DNA of 64,000 bases from assembly GCF_050627025.1 (NCBI RefSeq), contig NZ_CP192472.1. One strand, written 5' to 3'. The position numbers were made by a program, and so were the translations under genes. The notes beneath the pieces were generated by a model. The model saw only the letters and a program-made list of their open reading frames with translations, was not told the DNA's origin and ran no database searches. This DNA comes from Variovorax paradoxus_P. GTDB taxonomy: Bacteria; Pseudomonadota; Gammaproteobacteria; Burkholderiales; Burkholderiaceae_C. Below are positions 41,088-49,241 of the stretch, piece after piece. Each line of letters begins with the position of its first letter. Position 1 is the first letter of the stretch.

Positions 41088-42245
41088 ATGCGTGAAGCCA
41101 TCCACAACCTCGAAGCCTCCAAGATCCGCGAGGTTGCCAATGCCGGTCTCGGCCGCGACGACGTGCTCGCCTTCTGGTTCGGCGAAAGCGACGAAGTCAC
41201 GCCCGAGGTGATCCGCCAGGCGGCCATCGATTCGCTTCAGCGCGGCGAAACCTTCTACGCGCACAACCTCGGCTTGCCCGAACTGCGCGAGGCAATTGCC
41301 GGCTACACCAGCAAGCTGCATCCCAAGGTCGATGCTTCGCGCATTGCCGTGACCTCCGGTGGCGTGAGCGCGCTGATGCTCGCGGTGCAAGCGCTCGTCG
41401 ACGCCGGAGACGAAGTGGTTGCGGTCACGCCGGTGTGGCCCAACCTCACGGCGCAGCCCGCGATTCTTGGTGCCGTGGTGCGCACGGTGTCGCTGGTGCC
41501 CGCCGATGGCCAATGGACGCTCGACCTTGCAGCGTTGCGCAAGGCGGTTACGCCGAAGACCAAGCTCTTGATCGTCAATGCGCCCAACAACCCGACCGGC
41601 TGGACCATGACGCGCGAAGAGCAGCAGGCCGTGCTCGACCACTGCCGCGAAACCGGCACCTGGATCCTGGCCGACGAGGTGTACGAGCGGCTCTACTTCG
41701 AGCCCACGTCCAACGGTTGCGCACCGAGCTTTCTGGACATTTCAAAGCCTGACGACCGGCTGGTGGTGACGCACAGCTTTTCGAAGAGCTTTCTCATGAC
41801 CGGTTGGCGCCTTGGCTGGCTGGTGCTGCCGCCGGCGCTGGTCGAAGGAATCGGCAAGCTGATCGAGTTCAACACCTCGTGCGCGAGCGTTTTTACCCAG
41901 CGCGCCGCCGTTGCCGCCATCGAGCACACCGCGGAGATCACGCCTCGCGTGGTCGCCCACCTGAAGCAGTGCCGGGACACCCTGGTGCCGCTGCTGGCGG
42001 CCCTGCCCGGCGTGCAGGTGGCTCCGGCCAAGGGCGGCATGTACGCCTTTTTCCGGCTCGAAGGTTTCGGCGACTCCCTCGCACTTGCCAAGCGCCTGGT
42101 CGTCGAGGCCGGTTTGGGCTTGGCACCCGGAAACGCATTTGCCCCTGAAGCGCAGGGATGGCTGCGCTGGTGCTTCGCTTCGAAGGACCCGCAGCGCCTT
42201 GTGCAGGGCGTGGAGCGCCTTAAAACCTGGCTATCCAGACAGTAA
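41088..42245 (+). CDS. Pyridoxal-phosphate-dependent aminotransferase (class I/II)
   Basis: Fold-type I aminotransferase (385 aa). Substrate and cofactor motifs: VTSGGVSALML, IVNAPNNPTGWTMT, the ILADEVYERLYF Asp/Tyr and the Schiff-base lysine in HSFSKSFLMTGWRLGW (near residue 230). Similar to aspartate/aromatic aminotransferases, but the substrate cannot be assigned. It lies 12 bases downstream of the orphan binding protein. The next gene, rpsO, has its own TATAAT element. Confidence 0.9.
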   Translation: MREAIHNLEASKIREVANAGLGRDDVLAFWFGESDEVTPEVIRQAAIDSLQRGETFYAHNLGLPELREAIAGYTSKLHPKVDASRIAVTSGGVSALMLAVQALVDAGDEVVAVTPVWPNLTAQPAILGAVVRTVSLVPADGQWTLDLAALRKAVTPKTKLLIVNAPNNPTGWTMTREEQQAVLDHCRETGTWILADEVYERLYFEPTSNGCAPSFLDISKPDDRLVVTHSFSKSFLMTGWRLGWLVLPPALVEGIGKLIEFNTSCASVFTQRAAVAAIEHTAEITPRVVAHLKQCRDTLVPLLAALPGVQVAPAKGGMYAFFRLEGFGDSLALAKRLVVEAGLGLAPGNAFAPEAQGWLRWCFASKDPQRLVQGVERLKTWLSRQ

Positions 42246-42266
42246 ACGCGCAAGTCCGGGGCGAGC

Positions 42267-42272
42267 TATAAT
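42267..42272 (+). promoter_or_regulatory. rpsO: Candidate -10 element of the rpsO promoter
   Basis: Perfect TATAAT 89 bases before rpsO and 22 bases after the aminotransferase stop. No strong -35 is seen 17 bp upstream. It is positioned to give a leader of about 80 nucleotides containing the hairpin at 42301-42327. Confidence 0.55.
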
Positions 42273-42300
42273 CCCGAGGCTTTGCATGCCGCAAGGCGCA

Positions 42301-42327
42301 CGGTGAGGGCAGTTCCAGCGCTCACCG
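42301..42327 (+). promoter_or_regulatory. rpsO: Hairpin in the rpsO leader (possible S15 autoregulatory site)
   Basis: CGGTGAG pairs with CTCACCG around a 13-base loop, 34 bases upstream of rpsO. Ribosomal protein S15 often represses its own translation through structured leaders of varied form, so this is a plausible but unproven regulatory element. Confidence 0.4.
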
Positions 42328-42360
42328 CAAGTCAAACATCCCGGAACAAGGAAATTCAAC

Positions 42361-42627
42361 ATGATCGCAGCCTCCATCAAGGCCGAAGTCGTCAAAGACA
42401 ACGCCCGCGCCGCCAACGATACCGGTAGCCCCGAAGTGCAAGTTGCACTGCTGACCGCCCGTATCAACGAGCTCACCCCCCACTTTAAGACGCACGCCAA
42501 GGACCACCATGGCCGTCGCGGCCTGCTGCGCATGGTGAGCCGTCGCCGCAAGCTCCTGGACTACCTCAAGTCCAAGGATGCCGACCGTTACACCGCGCTG
42601 ATTGCCAAGTTGGGTCTGCGCAAGTAA
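42361..42627 (+). CDS. rpsO: 30S ribosomal protein S15
   Basis: Primary 16S rRNA-binding protein of the small subunit, 88 aa: NDTGSPEVQVALLTARINEL and HGRRGLLRMVSRRRKLLDYL are the classical S15 blocks. An AAGGAAA ribosome site precedes the ATG. Followed by an intrinsic terminator and pnp, the widely conserved rpsO-pnp order. Confidence 0.98.
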   Translation: MIAASIKAEVVKDNARAANDTGSPEVQVALLTARINELTPHFKTHAKDHHGRRGLLRMVSRRRKLLDYLKSKDADRYTALIAKLGLRK

Positions 42628-42640
42628 ACCGAATCGCATG

Positions 42641-42680
42641 AAAAAACGCCTGGGTTAGTCCGCTAGCTCAGGCGTTTTTT
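42641..42680 (+). terminator. Intrinsic terminator after rpsO
   Basis: AAAAAACGCCTG pairs with CAGGCGTTTTTT, ending in six T residues, 13 bases after the rpsO stop. The A/T symmetry means it may also work on the other strand. It separates rpsO from pnp, which may be served by readthrough or its own promoter. Confidence 0.9.
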
Positions 42681-42722
42681 ACTTCGCGATCCACTTTCGG
42701 AGTGCCAAAACAGAGCGAAGCT

Positions 42723-42767
42723 GTGTCATTCCAATGAAGTTCCCGCTGAGCTTCGCTGGAATGGCAT
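42723..42767 (+). promoter_or_regulatory. pnp: Long stem-loop in the pnp leader
   Basis: CATTCCA (42727-42733) pairs with TGGAATG (42757-42763), extended inward by GAAG/CTTC and outward by weaker pairs. It lies about 75 bases upstream of pnp. In E. coli the pnp leader has a double-stranded stem cut by RNase III as part of PNPase autoregulation; this stem is in the right place for an analogous role. Confidence 0.5.
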
Positions 42768-42842
42768 CGTGTTCTGAGAAGCCTCCGCCCCTGCGAAACC
42801 TGTGATGCATGCAGGTCAATCGCTATCAAAACAGGAGCAAAC

Positions 42843-45167
42843 ATGAGCCTCTTCAACAAAGTCACCAAGTCCTTCCAATGGGGCGACAAGACTGTCGTCA
42901 TGGAAACCGGTGAAATCGCCCGCCAGGCCAGCGGCGCCGTGGTGGTCGACATCGACGGAACCGTGGTCCTTGCAACCGTGGTGGCCTCCAAGTCGGCCAA
43001 GCCCGGCCAGGACTTCTTTCCCCTGACCGTCGACTACATCGAGAAGACCTACGCTGCGGGCAAGATCCCCGGCAGCTTCTTCAAGCGCGAAGCCAAGCCC
43101 AGCGAGCACGAAACCCTCACCAGCCGCCTGATCGACCGTCCGATCCGTCCGCTGTTTCCGGAAGGTTTCCTGAACGAAGTGCACGTGGTCATCCACACGC
43201 TGTCGCTCAACCCTGAAGTCGACGCCGACATCGCCGCCATGATCGGCGTGAGCGCCGCGCTGTCGATCTCCGGCATTCCGTTCAGCGGCCCTATCGGCGC
43301 TGCGCGCGTGGGCTACATCAACGGCCAATACGTGCTGAATCCGGGGCAGACCGCCCGCAAGGATTCGCAGATGGACCTCGTGGTTGCCGGTACCGAAGCC
43401 GCCGTGCTGATGGTCGAATCCGAAGCGCAGCAACTCAGCGAAGAAATCATGCTGGGCGGCGTGGTGTTCGGCCACGAACAAGCCAACATTGCGATCAACG
43501 CGATCCATGAACTCGTGCGCGACGCCGGCAAGCCGGTGTGGGACTGGCAGCCGCCGGCCGAAGACGAAGCCTTCGTCGCCAAGGTCAAGAGCCTGGCCGA
43601 AGAAAAGCTGCGCGCCGTCTATCAAATCCGTAGCAAGCAAGCCCGCACGCAAGCCCTGCGCGAAGCCAATGCCAGCGTGATGAACACGCTGAAGGAAGGC
43701 GGCGAACCCTTCGACGCCGGCAAGGTCAACGACCTGCTGTTCTCGATCGAATCGAAGATCGTCCGCAGCCAGATTCTGTCGGGCGAACCCCGCATCGACG
43801 GCCGCGACACGCGCACCGTGCGCCCCATCGAAATCCGCAACTCCGTGCTGCCGCGCACCCACGGCTCGGCGCTGTTCACGCGCGGCGAAACGCAGGGCCT
43901 GGTCGTGACCACGCTCGGCACCGAACGTGACGCACAGCGCATCGACGCGCTGGCTGGCGAGTACGAAGACCGCTTCCTGTTCCACTACAACATGCCTCCC
44001 TTTGCCACCGGTGAAGTGGGCCGCATGGGCTCGACCAAGCGCCGCGAAATCGGCCACGGCCGCCTTGCCAAGCGCGCGCTCGTCGCCGTGCTGCCGACCA
44101 AGGAAGAGTTCCCGTACACCATTCGCGTGGTGTCGGAAATTACCGAGTCGAACGGCTCCTCGTCGATGGCTTCGGTCTGCGGCGGCTGCCTCTCGATGAT
44201 GGACGCCGGCGTGCCGATGAAGGCGCACGTGGCCGGCATCGCCATGGGCCTGATCAAGGAAGACAACCGCTTTGCGGTGCTGACCGACATCCTGGGCGAC
44301 GAAGATCACCTGGGCGACATGGACTTCAAGGTGGCCGGCACCACCAACGGCATCACGGCGCTGCAGATGGACATCAAGATCCAGGGCATCACCAAGGAAA
44401 TCATGCAGGTCGCACTGGCGCAGGCCAAGGAAGCGCGCATGCACATCCTGGGCAAGATGCAGGAAGCAATGGGCGAAGCCAAGACCGAGGTGTCGCAGTT
44501 CGCACCGCGCCTGACCACGCTGAAGATCAACCCCGAGAAGATCCGCGACGTGATCGGCAAGGGCGGTGCGGTCATTCGCGGCCTGCAGGAAGAAACCGGC
44601 ACGACGATCAACATCGACGAAGACGGCACCATCACCATCGCTTCGACCGACCCGGAAAAGGCCGAACTGGCCAAGAAGCGCATCGAGCAGATCACTGCTG
44701 AAGTCGAAATCGGCAAGGTCTATGAAGGCCCGGTTACCAAGATCCTCGACTTCGGCGCGCTCATCAACCTGCTGCCCGGCAAGGACGGCCTGCTGCACAT
44801 CAGCCAGATCGCGCACGAACGCGTCGAGAAGGTAACCGACTACCTGAGCGAAGGCCAGATCGTGAAGGTCAAGGTTCTCGAGACGGACGAAAAGGGCCGC
44901 GTCAAGCTGTCCATGAAGGCCCTGAGCGAGCGCCCGGCGGGCATGGAGTTTCAGGAACGTGCACCGCGTGAAGACCGTGGCGATCGCGGTGATCGCGGTG
45001 ATCGCGGCGGCGAACGCCGCGAGCGTTCGGACCGCGGCGACCGTGGTGGTGACCGTGGCGGCGAACGCGCTCCTCGTTTCAACAACGAGCAGCAGCAACC
45101 GCGCAACGAGCAGCCGCAGGCGCCCGCCGGCGAGCAGCCGTACGCACCGCGCGAATCGCAAGAGTAA
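42843..45167 (+). CDS. pnp: Polyribonucleotide nucleotidyltransferase (PNPase)
   Basis: Phosphorolytic 3'-5' exoribonuclease of the RNA degradosome, 774 aa. Two RNase PH-like domains (about 1-220 and 310-545), a KH domain with VIGKGGAVIRGL (about 563-574), and an S1 domain beginning GKVYEGPVTKILDFGALINL (about 622-641). The last 75 residues form a low-complexity tail of RGD/RGG repeats (RGDRGDRGDRGGERRERSD) and Gln/Pro-rich sequence, a likely RNA- or protein-binding extension. Start ATG with an AGGAG ribosome site. Followed by a terminator. Confidence 0.98.
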   Translation: MSLFNKVTKSFQWGDKTVVMETGEIARQASGAVVVDIDGTVVLATVVASKSAKPGQDFFPLTVDYIEKTYAAGKIPGSFFKREAKPSEHETLTSRLIDRPIRPLFPEGFLNEVHVVIHTLSLNPEVDADIAAMIGVSAALSISGIPFSGPIGAARVGYINGQYVLNPGQTARKDSQMDLVVAGTEAAVLMVESEAQQLSEEIMLGGVVFGHEQANIAINAIHELVRDAGKPVWDWQPPAEDEAFVAKVKSLAEEKLRAVYQIRSKQARTQALREANASVMNTLKEGGEPFDAGKVNDLLFSIESKIVRSQILSGEPRIDGRDTRTVRPIEIRNSVLPRTHGSALFTRGETQGLVVTTLGTERDAQRIDALAGEYEDRFLFHYNMPPFATGEVGRMGSTKRREIGHGRLAKRALVAVLPTKEEFPYTIRVVSEITESNGSSSMASVCGGCLSMMDAGVPMKAHVAGIAMGLIKEDNRFAVLTDILGDEDHLGDMDFKVAGTTNGITALQMDIKIQGITKEIMQVALAQAKEARMHILGKMQEAMGEAKTEVSQFAPRLTTLKINPEKIRDVIGKGGAVIRGLQEETGTTINIDEDGTITIASTDPEKAELAKKRIEQITAEVEIGKVYEGPVTKILDFGALINLLPGKDGLLHISQIAHERVEKVTDYLSEGQIVKVKVLETDEKGRVKLSMKALSERPAGMEFQERAPREDRGDRGDRGDRGGERRERSDRGDRGGDRGGERAPRFNNEQQQPRNEQPQAPAGEQPYAPRESQE

Positions 45168-45174
45168 GAAGGGC

Positions 45175-45206
45175 GCAACGGCAGCTCTGCCGTTGCCGAC
45201 TTTTTT
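45175..45206 (+). terminator. Intrinsic terminator after pnp
   Basis: GCAACGGCA-GCTC-TGCCGTTGC, a perfect 9-bp stem with a tetraloop, followed by CGAC and six T residues, 7 bases after the pnp stop. It isolates pnp from the downstream oxidoreductase. Confidence 0.9.
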
Positions 45207-45250
45207 GATCGCCAACCACGCCCGGACACGGGCGTTGCAAGCCAAAGACC

Positions 45251-46249
45251 ATGAAAGCCATTGAAATCACTTCGTACGGCGCCCCTGAGGTGCTGCGCGC
45301 CGTGGAGCGTCCCGATCCGGTGGCCGGCGTGGGCGAACAGTTGATCCGTGTTGCAGCCAGCGGCGTGAACCGTCCGGACGTGTTGCAGCGCAAAGGACAC
45401 TACCCGGTGCCTCCGGGCGCCTCCGACTTGCCGGGCCTCGAAGTGGCCGGCGAGATCGTGTCGGGCGACGCTGCGGCGCTGGCCGAAGCGGGTTTCAAGA
45501 TCGGCGACCGCGTCTGCGCGCTGATTGCCGGCGGCGGCTATGCCGAGCTGTGCGTGGCGCCTGTGGCGCAGTGCCTGCCAGTGCCCAAGGGATGGAGCGA
45601 CATCGAGGCGGCTTCGCTGCCCGAGACCTTCTTCACCGTCTGGAGCAATGTGTTCGATCGGGGCCGTCTGCAAAAGGGCGAAACCCTTTTGATCCAGGGC
45701 GGCTCGAGCGGCATCGGCGTGACGGCGATCCAGGTTGCCAAGGCGCTGGGCGCGACGGTGATCGTCACGGCCGGAAGCGACGACAAGTGCGAAGCCTGCA
45801 AGAAGCTGGGCGCGGACCACGCCATCAACTACCGCACGAGCGATTTTGCCGAAGAGGCGAAGAAGCTCACCGGCGGCAAGGGCGTGGATGTGATCCTCGA
45901 CATGGTCGCGGGCGACTATGTGGCGCGCGAGATCGAATGCATGGCTGAAGACGGCCGGCTGGTGATCATTGCGGTGCAGGGCGGCGTCAAGAGCGACTTC
46001 AATGCGGGGCTGGTGCTGCGCAAGCGGCTGGTGATTACCGGTTCAACGCTGCGTCCGCGGCCCGTGGCGTTCAAGGGCGCCATTGCCAAGGCGCTGCGCG
46101 AAAAGGTCTGGCCGCTGCTCGAAAGCGGCGCGGTCAAGCCGGTGATCCACAGCACCTTTGCAGCAGGCGGCGAACCCAGCGGCGCGGCGCAGGCGCATGC
46201 GCTCATGGAATCCAACCAGCACATCGGCAAGATCGTGCTGACATGGTGA
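45251..46249 (+). CDS. NAD(P)H-quinone oxidoreductase, zinc-independent MDR family (PIG3-like)
   Basis: A 332 aa medium-chain reductase, cytoplasmic. GVNRPDVLQRKGHYPVPPGA in the catalytic domain, without the zinc ligands of alcohol dehydrogenases, and the NADPH-binding LLIQGGSSGIGVTAIQVAKA near residue 142-161 identify the quinone oxidoreductase (TP53I3/PIG3) branch. It reduces quinones or enals; the natural substrate is unknown. The stop lies 15 bases before the favoured tpiA start, so these genes are likely co-transcribed. Confidence 0.92.
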   Translation: MKAIEITSYGAPEVLRAVERPDPVAGVGEQLIRVAASGVNRPDVLQRKGHYPVPPGASDLPGLEVAGEIVSGDAAALAEAGFKIGDRVCALIAGGGYAELCVAPVAQCLPVPKGWSDIEAASLPETFFTVWSNVFDRGRLQKGETLLIQGGSSGIGVTAIQVAKALGATVIVTAGSDDKCEACKKLGADHAINYRTSDFAEEAKKLTGGKGVDVILDMVAGDYVAREIECMAEDGRLVIIAVQGGVKSDFNAGLVLRKRLVITGSTLRPRPVAFKGAIAKALREKVWPLLESGAVKPVIHSTFAAGGEPSGAAQAHALMESNQHIGKIVLTW

Positions 46250-46263
46250 CGGGCAACAACACG

Positions 46264-47028
46264 ATGACAACCAAGAAGAAGCTGATCGCCGGCAACTGGA
46301 AGATGAACGGCAGCCTGGCTGCCAACGAATCGCTGGTGAACGCCTTGCTGCAAGGCCTGGCCGCGGCTCCGGCCGCGTGCGATGTCGCGCTTTGCGCACC
46401 GGCTCCGTATTTCGCCCAGCTGCAATCGCTGCTGGCAAGCTCGAAGGCCGTGGCGCTGGGCGCACAGGACATTTCAGCGCACCCGCAAGGTGCGTTCACC
46501 GGCGAGCAATCGGCGGCCATGCTGAAGGAATTCGGCGTGCGCTATGCCATCGTCGGCCATTCGGAGCGGCGCCAGTATCACGGCGAAACCGACGAAGCAG
46601 TAGCGGCCAAGACGGCAGCTGCCCTGGCGAACGGCATCACGCCCATCGTCTGCGTGGGTGAAACGCTGGCCGAGCGCGAAGCGGGGCACACCGAAGAAGT
46701 GGTCAAGCGCCAATTGGCCGCAGTGATCCACGTCAACGGCCACTGCATCAGTGAAATTGTCGTGGCGTACGAGCCCGTCTGGGCTATCGGCACCGGCAAG
46801 ACGGCCACGCCCGAGCAGGCGCAGGCGGTGCACGCTGTGCTGCGTGCGCAACTGCACCATGCCGCCAGCGAACACGCGGCCGGCATCTGCATTCTTTACG
46901 GCGGCAGCATGAACGCAGCCAATGCCGCGCAGCTGCTGGCGCAGCCAGACATCGACGGCGGCCTCATCGGCGGCGCTTCGCTCAAGGCGGCTGACTTTTT
47001 GCAGATCATTTCCGCTGCCGCTCGCTGA
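46264..47028 (+). CDS. tpiA: Triose-phosphate isomerase
   Basis: Glycolytic TIM-barrel enzyme, 254 aa. Catalytic residues are visible: Asn/Lys in KLIAGNWKMNG, the electrophile His in IVGHSERRQYHGET and the base Glu in AYEPVWAIGTGKTAT; the phosphate-binding ILYGGSMN closes the barrel. The start at 46264 (MTTKKKLIAGNWK) fits the family; an ATG at 46243 overlapping the previous stop would add seven residues. Upstream of secG, the usual beta-proteobacterial order. Confidence 0.96.
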   Translation: MTTKKKLIAGNWKMNGSLAANESLVNALLQGLAAAPAACDVALCAPAPYFAQLQSLLASSKAVALGAQDISAHPQGAFTGEQSAAMLKEFGVRYAIVGHSERRQYHGETDEAVAAKTAAALANGITPIVCVGETLAEREAGHTEEVVKRQLAAVIHVNGHCISEIVVAYEPVWAIGTGKTATPEQAQAVHAVLRAQLHHAASEHAAGICILYGGSMNAANAAQLLAQPDIDGGLIGGASLKAADFLQIISAAAR

Positions 47029-47067
47029 ACGCGAGGGGCGGCTGCATCAAATTAGGAGTAAGAACGA

Positions 47068-47493
47068 ATGAATGTGGTCCTCAATCTTTTGGTCGGCGTG
47101 CAGATGCTGTCGGCCCTTGCAATGATCGGGCTGATCCTGATCCAGCACGGCAAGGGCGCCGACATGGGTGCGGCCTTCGGCAGCGGCAGCGCGGGCAGCC
47201 TGTTCGGCGCCAGCGGCAGCGCGAATTTCCTTTCGCGCACCACGGCTGTCCTGGCAGCGGTATTCTTTGCATGCACGCTGCTACTGGCCTATTTCAGCCA
47301 TGCACGGCCTGTGGGTGGCGGCAGCCTGCTTGAGCGCGCCGCTGTGGGTGCACCAGCTTCGCCCGCTTCCGGTGCCGCAGGGCAGATTCCCGGTCAGATT
47401 CCCGCGGGTACGTCGGGCGCGGCGCCGGCCAATGCGCCTGCCTCGGCTCCTGTAGCACCTGTTTCGGGCCCGGGCCAGATCCCGAGCAAATAA
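47068..47493 (+). CDS. secG: Preprotein translocase subunit SecG
   Basis: Small membrane subunit of SecYEG, 141 aa. Two transmembrane helices (about 3-25 and 55-76) with the family motif LIQHGKGADMGAAFGSGSAG between them. A long Ala/Pro/Gly-rich tail (about 85-141, with repeated GQIP) follows and is unlikely to be conserved. An AGGAGTAAG ribosome site precedes the ATG. Confidence 0.95.
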   Translation: MNVVLNLLVGVQMLSALAMIGLILIQHGKGADMGAAFGSGSAGSLFGASGSANFLSRTTAVLAAVFFACTLLLAYFSHARPVGGGSLLERAAVGAPASPASGAAGQIPGQIPAGTSGAAPANAPASAPVAPVSGPGQIPSK

Positions 47494-47610
47494 TCAAGTT
47501 GTTTTCATGGAGTCGTTGGTAAGAAACGGCTTCATTTCAGGGTAAACTCTAAAGCTGTTCGGAAAGCCAAACACCTTCACAGGTACCTCATGCCATCCGA
47601 ACAAAAAACC

Positions 47611-47695
47611 GCGGTCGTGGTGAAATTGGTAGACACGCTATCTTGAGGGGGTAGTGGCGAAAGCTGTGCGAGTTCGAGTCTCGCCGACCGCACCA
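47611..47695 (+). tRNA. tRNA-Leu (anticodon GAG)
   Basis: An 85-base class II tRNA. The acceptor stem GCGGTCG pairs with CGACCGC and ends in an encoded ACCA. The D-arm contains AAATTGGTAGACAC, the anticodon loop is TTGAGGG (anticodon GAG, reading CUC/CUU), a long variable arm follows, and the T-arm is GCGAGTTCGAGTCTCGC. It lies between secG and nuoA, a common place for a leucine tRNA in this bacterial group. Confidence 0.97.
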
Positions 47696-47760
47696 AATCT
47701 CACCGGCAGAAAACCTCGTCCAGAGTGTTTCTGCCGGTGGCAAGCGGTGAAAATCTCCCG

Positions 47761-48120
47761 ATGAACCTCGATTCCTATCTCCCCGTCCTTTTGTTTATTT
47801 TGGTCGGTGTCGGTGTAGGTGTCGCACCGCAAGTCATCGGCTACATCCTGGGTCCCAATCGGCCCGACGCAGCGAAGAACGCTCCCTACGAGTGTGGCTT
47901 CGAGGCCTTCGAGGATGCGCGCATGAAATTCGACGTGCGCTATTACCTCGTCGCCATTCTCTTCATCCTGTTCGATCTCGAGATTGCCTTTCTCTTTCCG
48001 TGGGCCATTGCGCTCAAGGAAATCGGCGCCGTCGGCTTCTGGGCCATGATGATCTTTCTCGCCATCCTCGTCGTGGGCTTTGCCTACGAGTGGAAAAAAG
48101 GCGCGCTCGACTGGGAATGA
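47761..48120 (+). CDS. nuoA: NADH-quinone oxidoreductase subunit A
   Basis: Membrane subunit of complex I, 119 aa, three transmembrane helices. The conserved YECGFEAFEDARMKFDVRYY loop (about 42-61) contains the Cys associated with quinone-site conformational change. The start at 47761 (MNLDSYLPVLLF) was chosen over an upstream in-frame ATG at 47725. First of the 14-gene nuo operon, 65 bases after the tRNA-Leu gene. Confidence 0.96.
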   Translation: MNLDSYLPVLLFILVGVGVGVAPQVIGYILGPNRPDAAKNAPYECGFEAFEDARMKFDVRYYLVAILFILFDLEIAFLFPWAIALKEIGAVGFWAMMIFLAILVVGFAYEWKKGALDWE

Positions 48121-48135
48121 CAAGGAATCATCAAA

Positions 48136-48615
48136 ATGGCCATTGAAGGCGTCATGAAGGAAGGCTTCGTCACCACCACCTACGACTCGGTGGTGAACTG
48201 GGCGAAGACCGGATCACTCTGGCCGATGACTTTCGGTCTGGCTTGCTGTGCTGTCGAAATGATGCACGCAGGCGCAGCCCGCTATGACATCGACCGTTTC
48301 GGCATGCTGTTTCGGCCCAGCCCCCGCCAGTCCGATCTGATGATCGTGGCCGGCACGCTGTGCAACAAGATGGCGCCCGCTCTGCGCAAGGTCTACGACC
48401 AGATGCCCGAGCCGCGCTGGGTTCTTTCCATGGGCTCCTGCGCCAATGGCGGCGGTTACTACCACTACAGCTATTCGGTGGTGCGAGGCTGCGACCGCAT
48501 CGTGCCGGTAGACGTCTATGTGCCTGGTTGCCCGCCCACTGCCGAAGCCTTGCTTTACGGTGTGATCCAGCTGCAGCAGAAGATTCGCCGCACCAACACC
48601 ATTGCCCGCGCCTGA
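48136..48615 (+). CDS. nuoB: NADH-quinone oxidoreductase subunit B
   Basis: Carries the terminal [4Fe-4S] cluster N2 that reduces quinone, 159 aa. Ligands are the adjacent cysteines in FGLACCAVEMM, the Cys in MGSCANGGGYYHY and the Cys in YVPGCPPTAEALLYG. It sits at the junction of the peripheral and membrane arms. It starts 15 bases after nuoA. Confidence 0.97.
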   Translation: MAIEGVMKEGFVTTTYDSVVNWAKTGSLWPMTFGLACCAVEMMHAGAARYDIDRFGMLFRPSPRQSDLMIVAGTLCNKMAPALRKVYDQMPEPRWVLSMGSCANGGGYYHYSYSVVRGCDRIVPVDVYVPGCPPTAEALLYGVIQLQQKIRRTNTIARA

Positions 48616-48628
48616 GAGATTGCCGACG

Positions 48629-49240
48629 ATGACCGACTTTGCAATATCGCCGGAGGTGCTGCGCGCCACCATCGCCGAAACCCTGGGCGCCAAGGCCAGG
48701 AGCGTGACGATCGCGCTTGACGAGGTGACCGTGGTGGTCGGCGCTGCCGACTACATCGAAGCGGCCACCCTGCTGCGCGATGCGCCCGGCTGCCGCTTCG
48801 AGCAACTGATCGACCTTTGCGGCATGGACTATTCCGACTACCGCGAAGGCGAGTGGCAGGGTGATCGGTACTGCGTCGTCACCCACCTGCTTTCCGTAAG
48901 TCTCAACCAGCGCGTGCGCCTCAAGGTGTTTGCGCCTAACGAAGACCTGCCGGTGGTCGATTCGCTCCAGCCTGTGTGGAATGCCGCCACGTGGTTCGAG
49001 CGCGAGGCCTTCGACCTCTACGGCATCGTGTTCGAAGGGCACGACGACCTGCGCCGCATTCTTACCGACTACGGTTTCATCGGCCATCCGTTCCGCAAGG
49101 ACTTCCCGGTGTCGGGTCATGTCGAGATGCGCTACGACGAAGAGCAGAAGCGCGTCATCTACCAGCCGGTTTCCATCGAGCCACGGGAAATCACGCCGCG
49201 CGTGATTCGCGAAGACAACTACGGCAGCGGTTTGCACTGA
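48629..49240 (+). CDS. nuoC: NADH-quinone oxidoreductase subunit C
   Basis: Peripheral-arm 30-kDa subunit, 203 aa, separate from nuoD (unlike the fused E. coli nuoCD). Signature WFEREAFDLYGIVFEGHDDL and FRKDFPVSGHVEMRYDEE are present. The start at 48629 (MTDFAISPEVLR) was preferred over a frame opening inside nuoB. Stop and nuoD start are one base apart. Confidence 0.96.
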   Translation: MTDFAISPEVLRATIAETLGAKARSVTIALDEVTVVVGAADYIEAATLLRDAPGCRFEQLIDLCGMDYSDYREGEWQGDRYCVVTHLLSVSLNQRVRLKVFAPNEDLPVVDSLQPVWNAATWFEREAFDLYGIVFEGHDDLRRILTDYGFIGHPFRKDFPVSGHVEMRYDEEQKRVIYQPVSIEPREITPRVIREDNYGSGLH

Positions 49241-49241
49241 T

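Noticed and set aside
44973..45066. Repeats near the pnp 3' end considered as a CRISPR or tandem-repeat locus
   Set aside because: Units are short, unspaced and in frame, encoding the RGD/RGG tail; there are no spacers.
42816..45245. An 809-residue minus-strand open frame antisense to pnp
   Set aside because: Shadow of PNPase codon bias; the sense product is a full-length enzyme with all domains.
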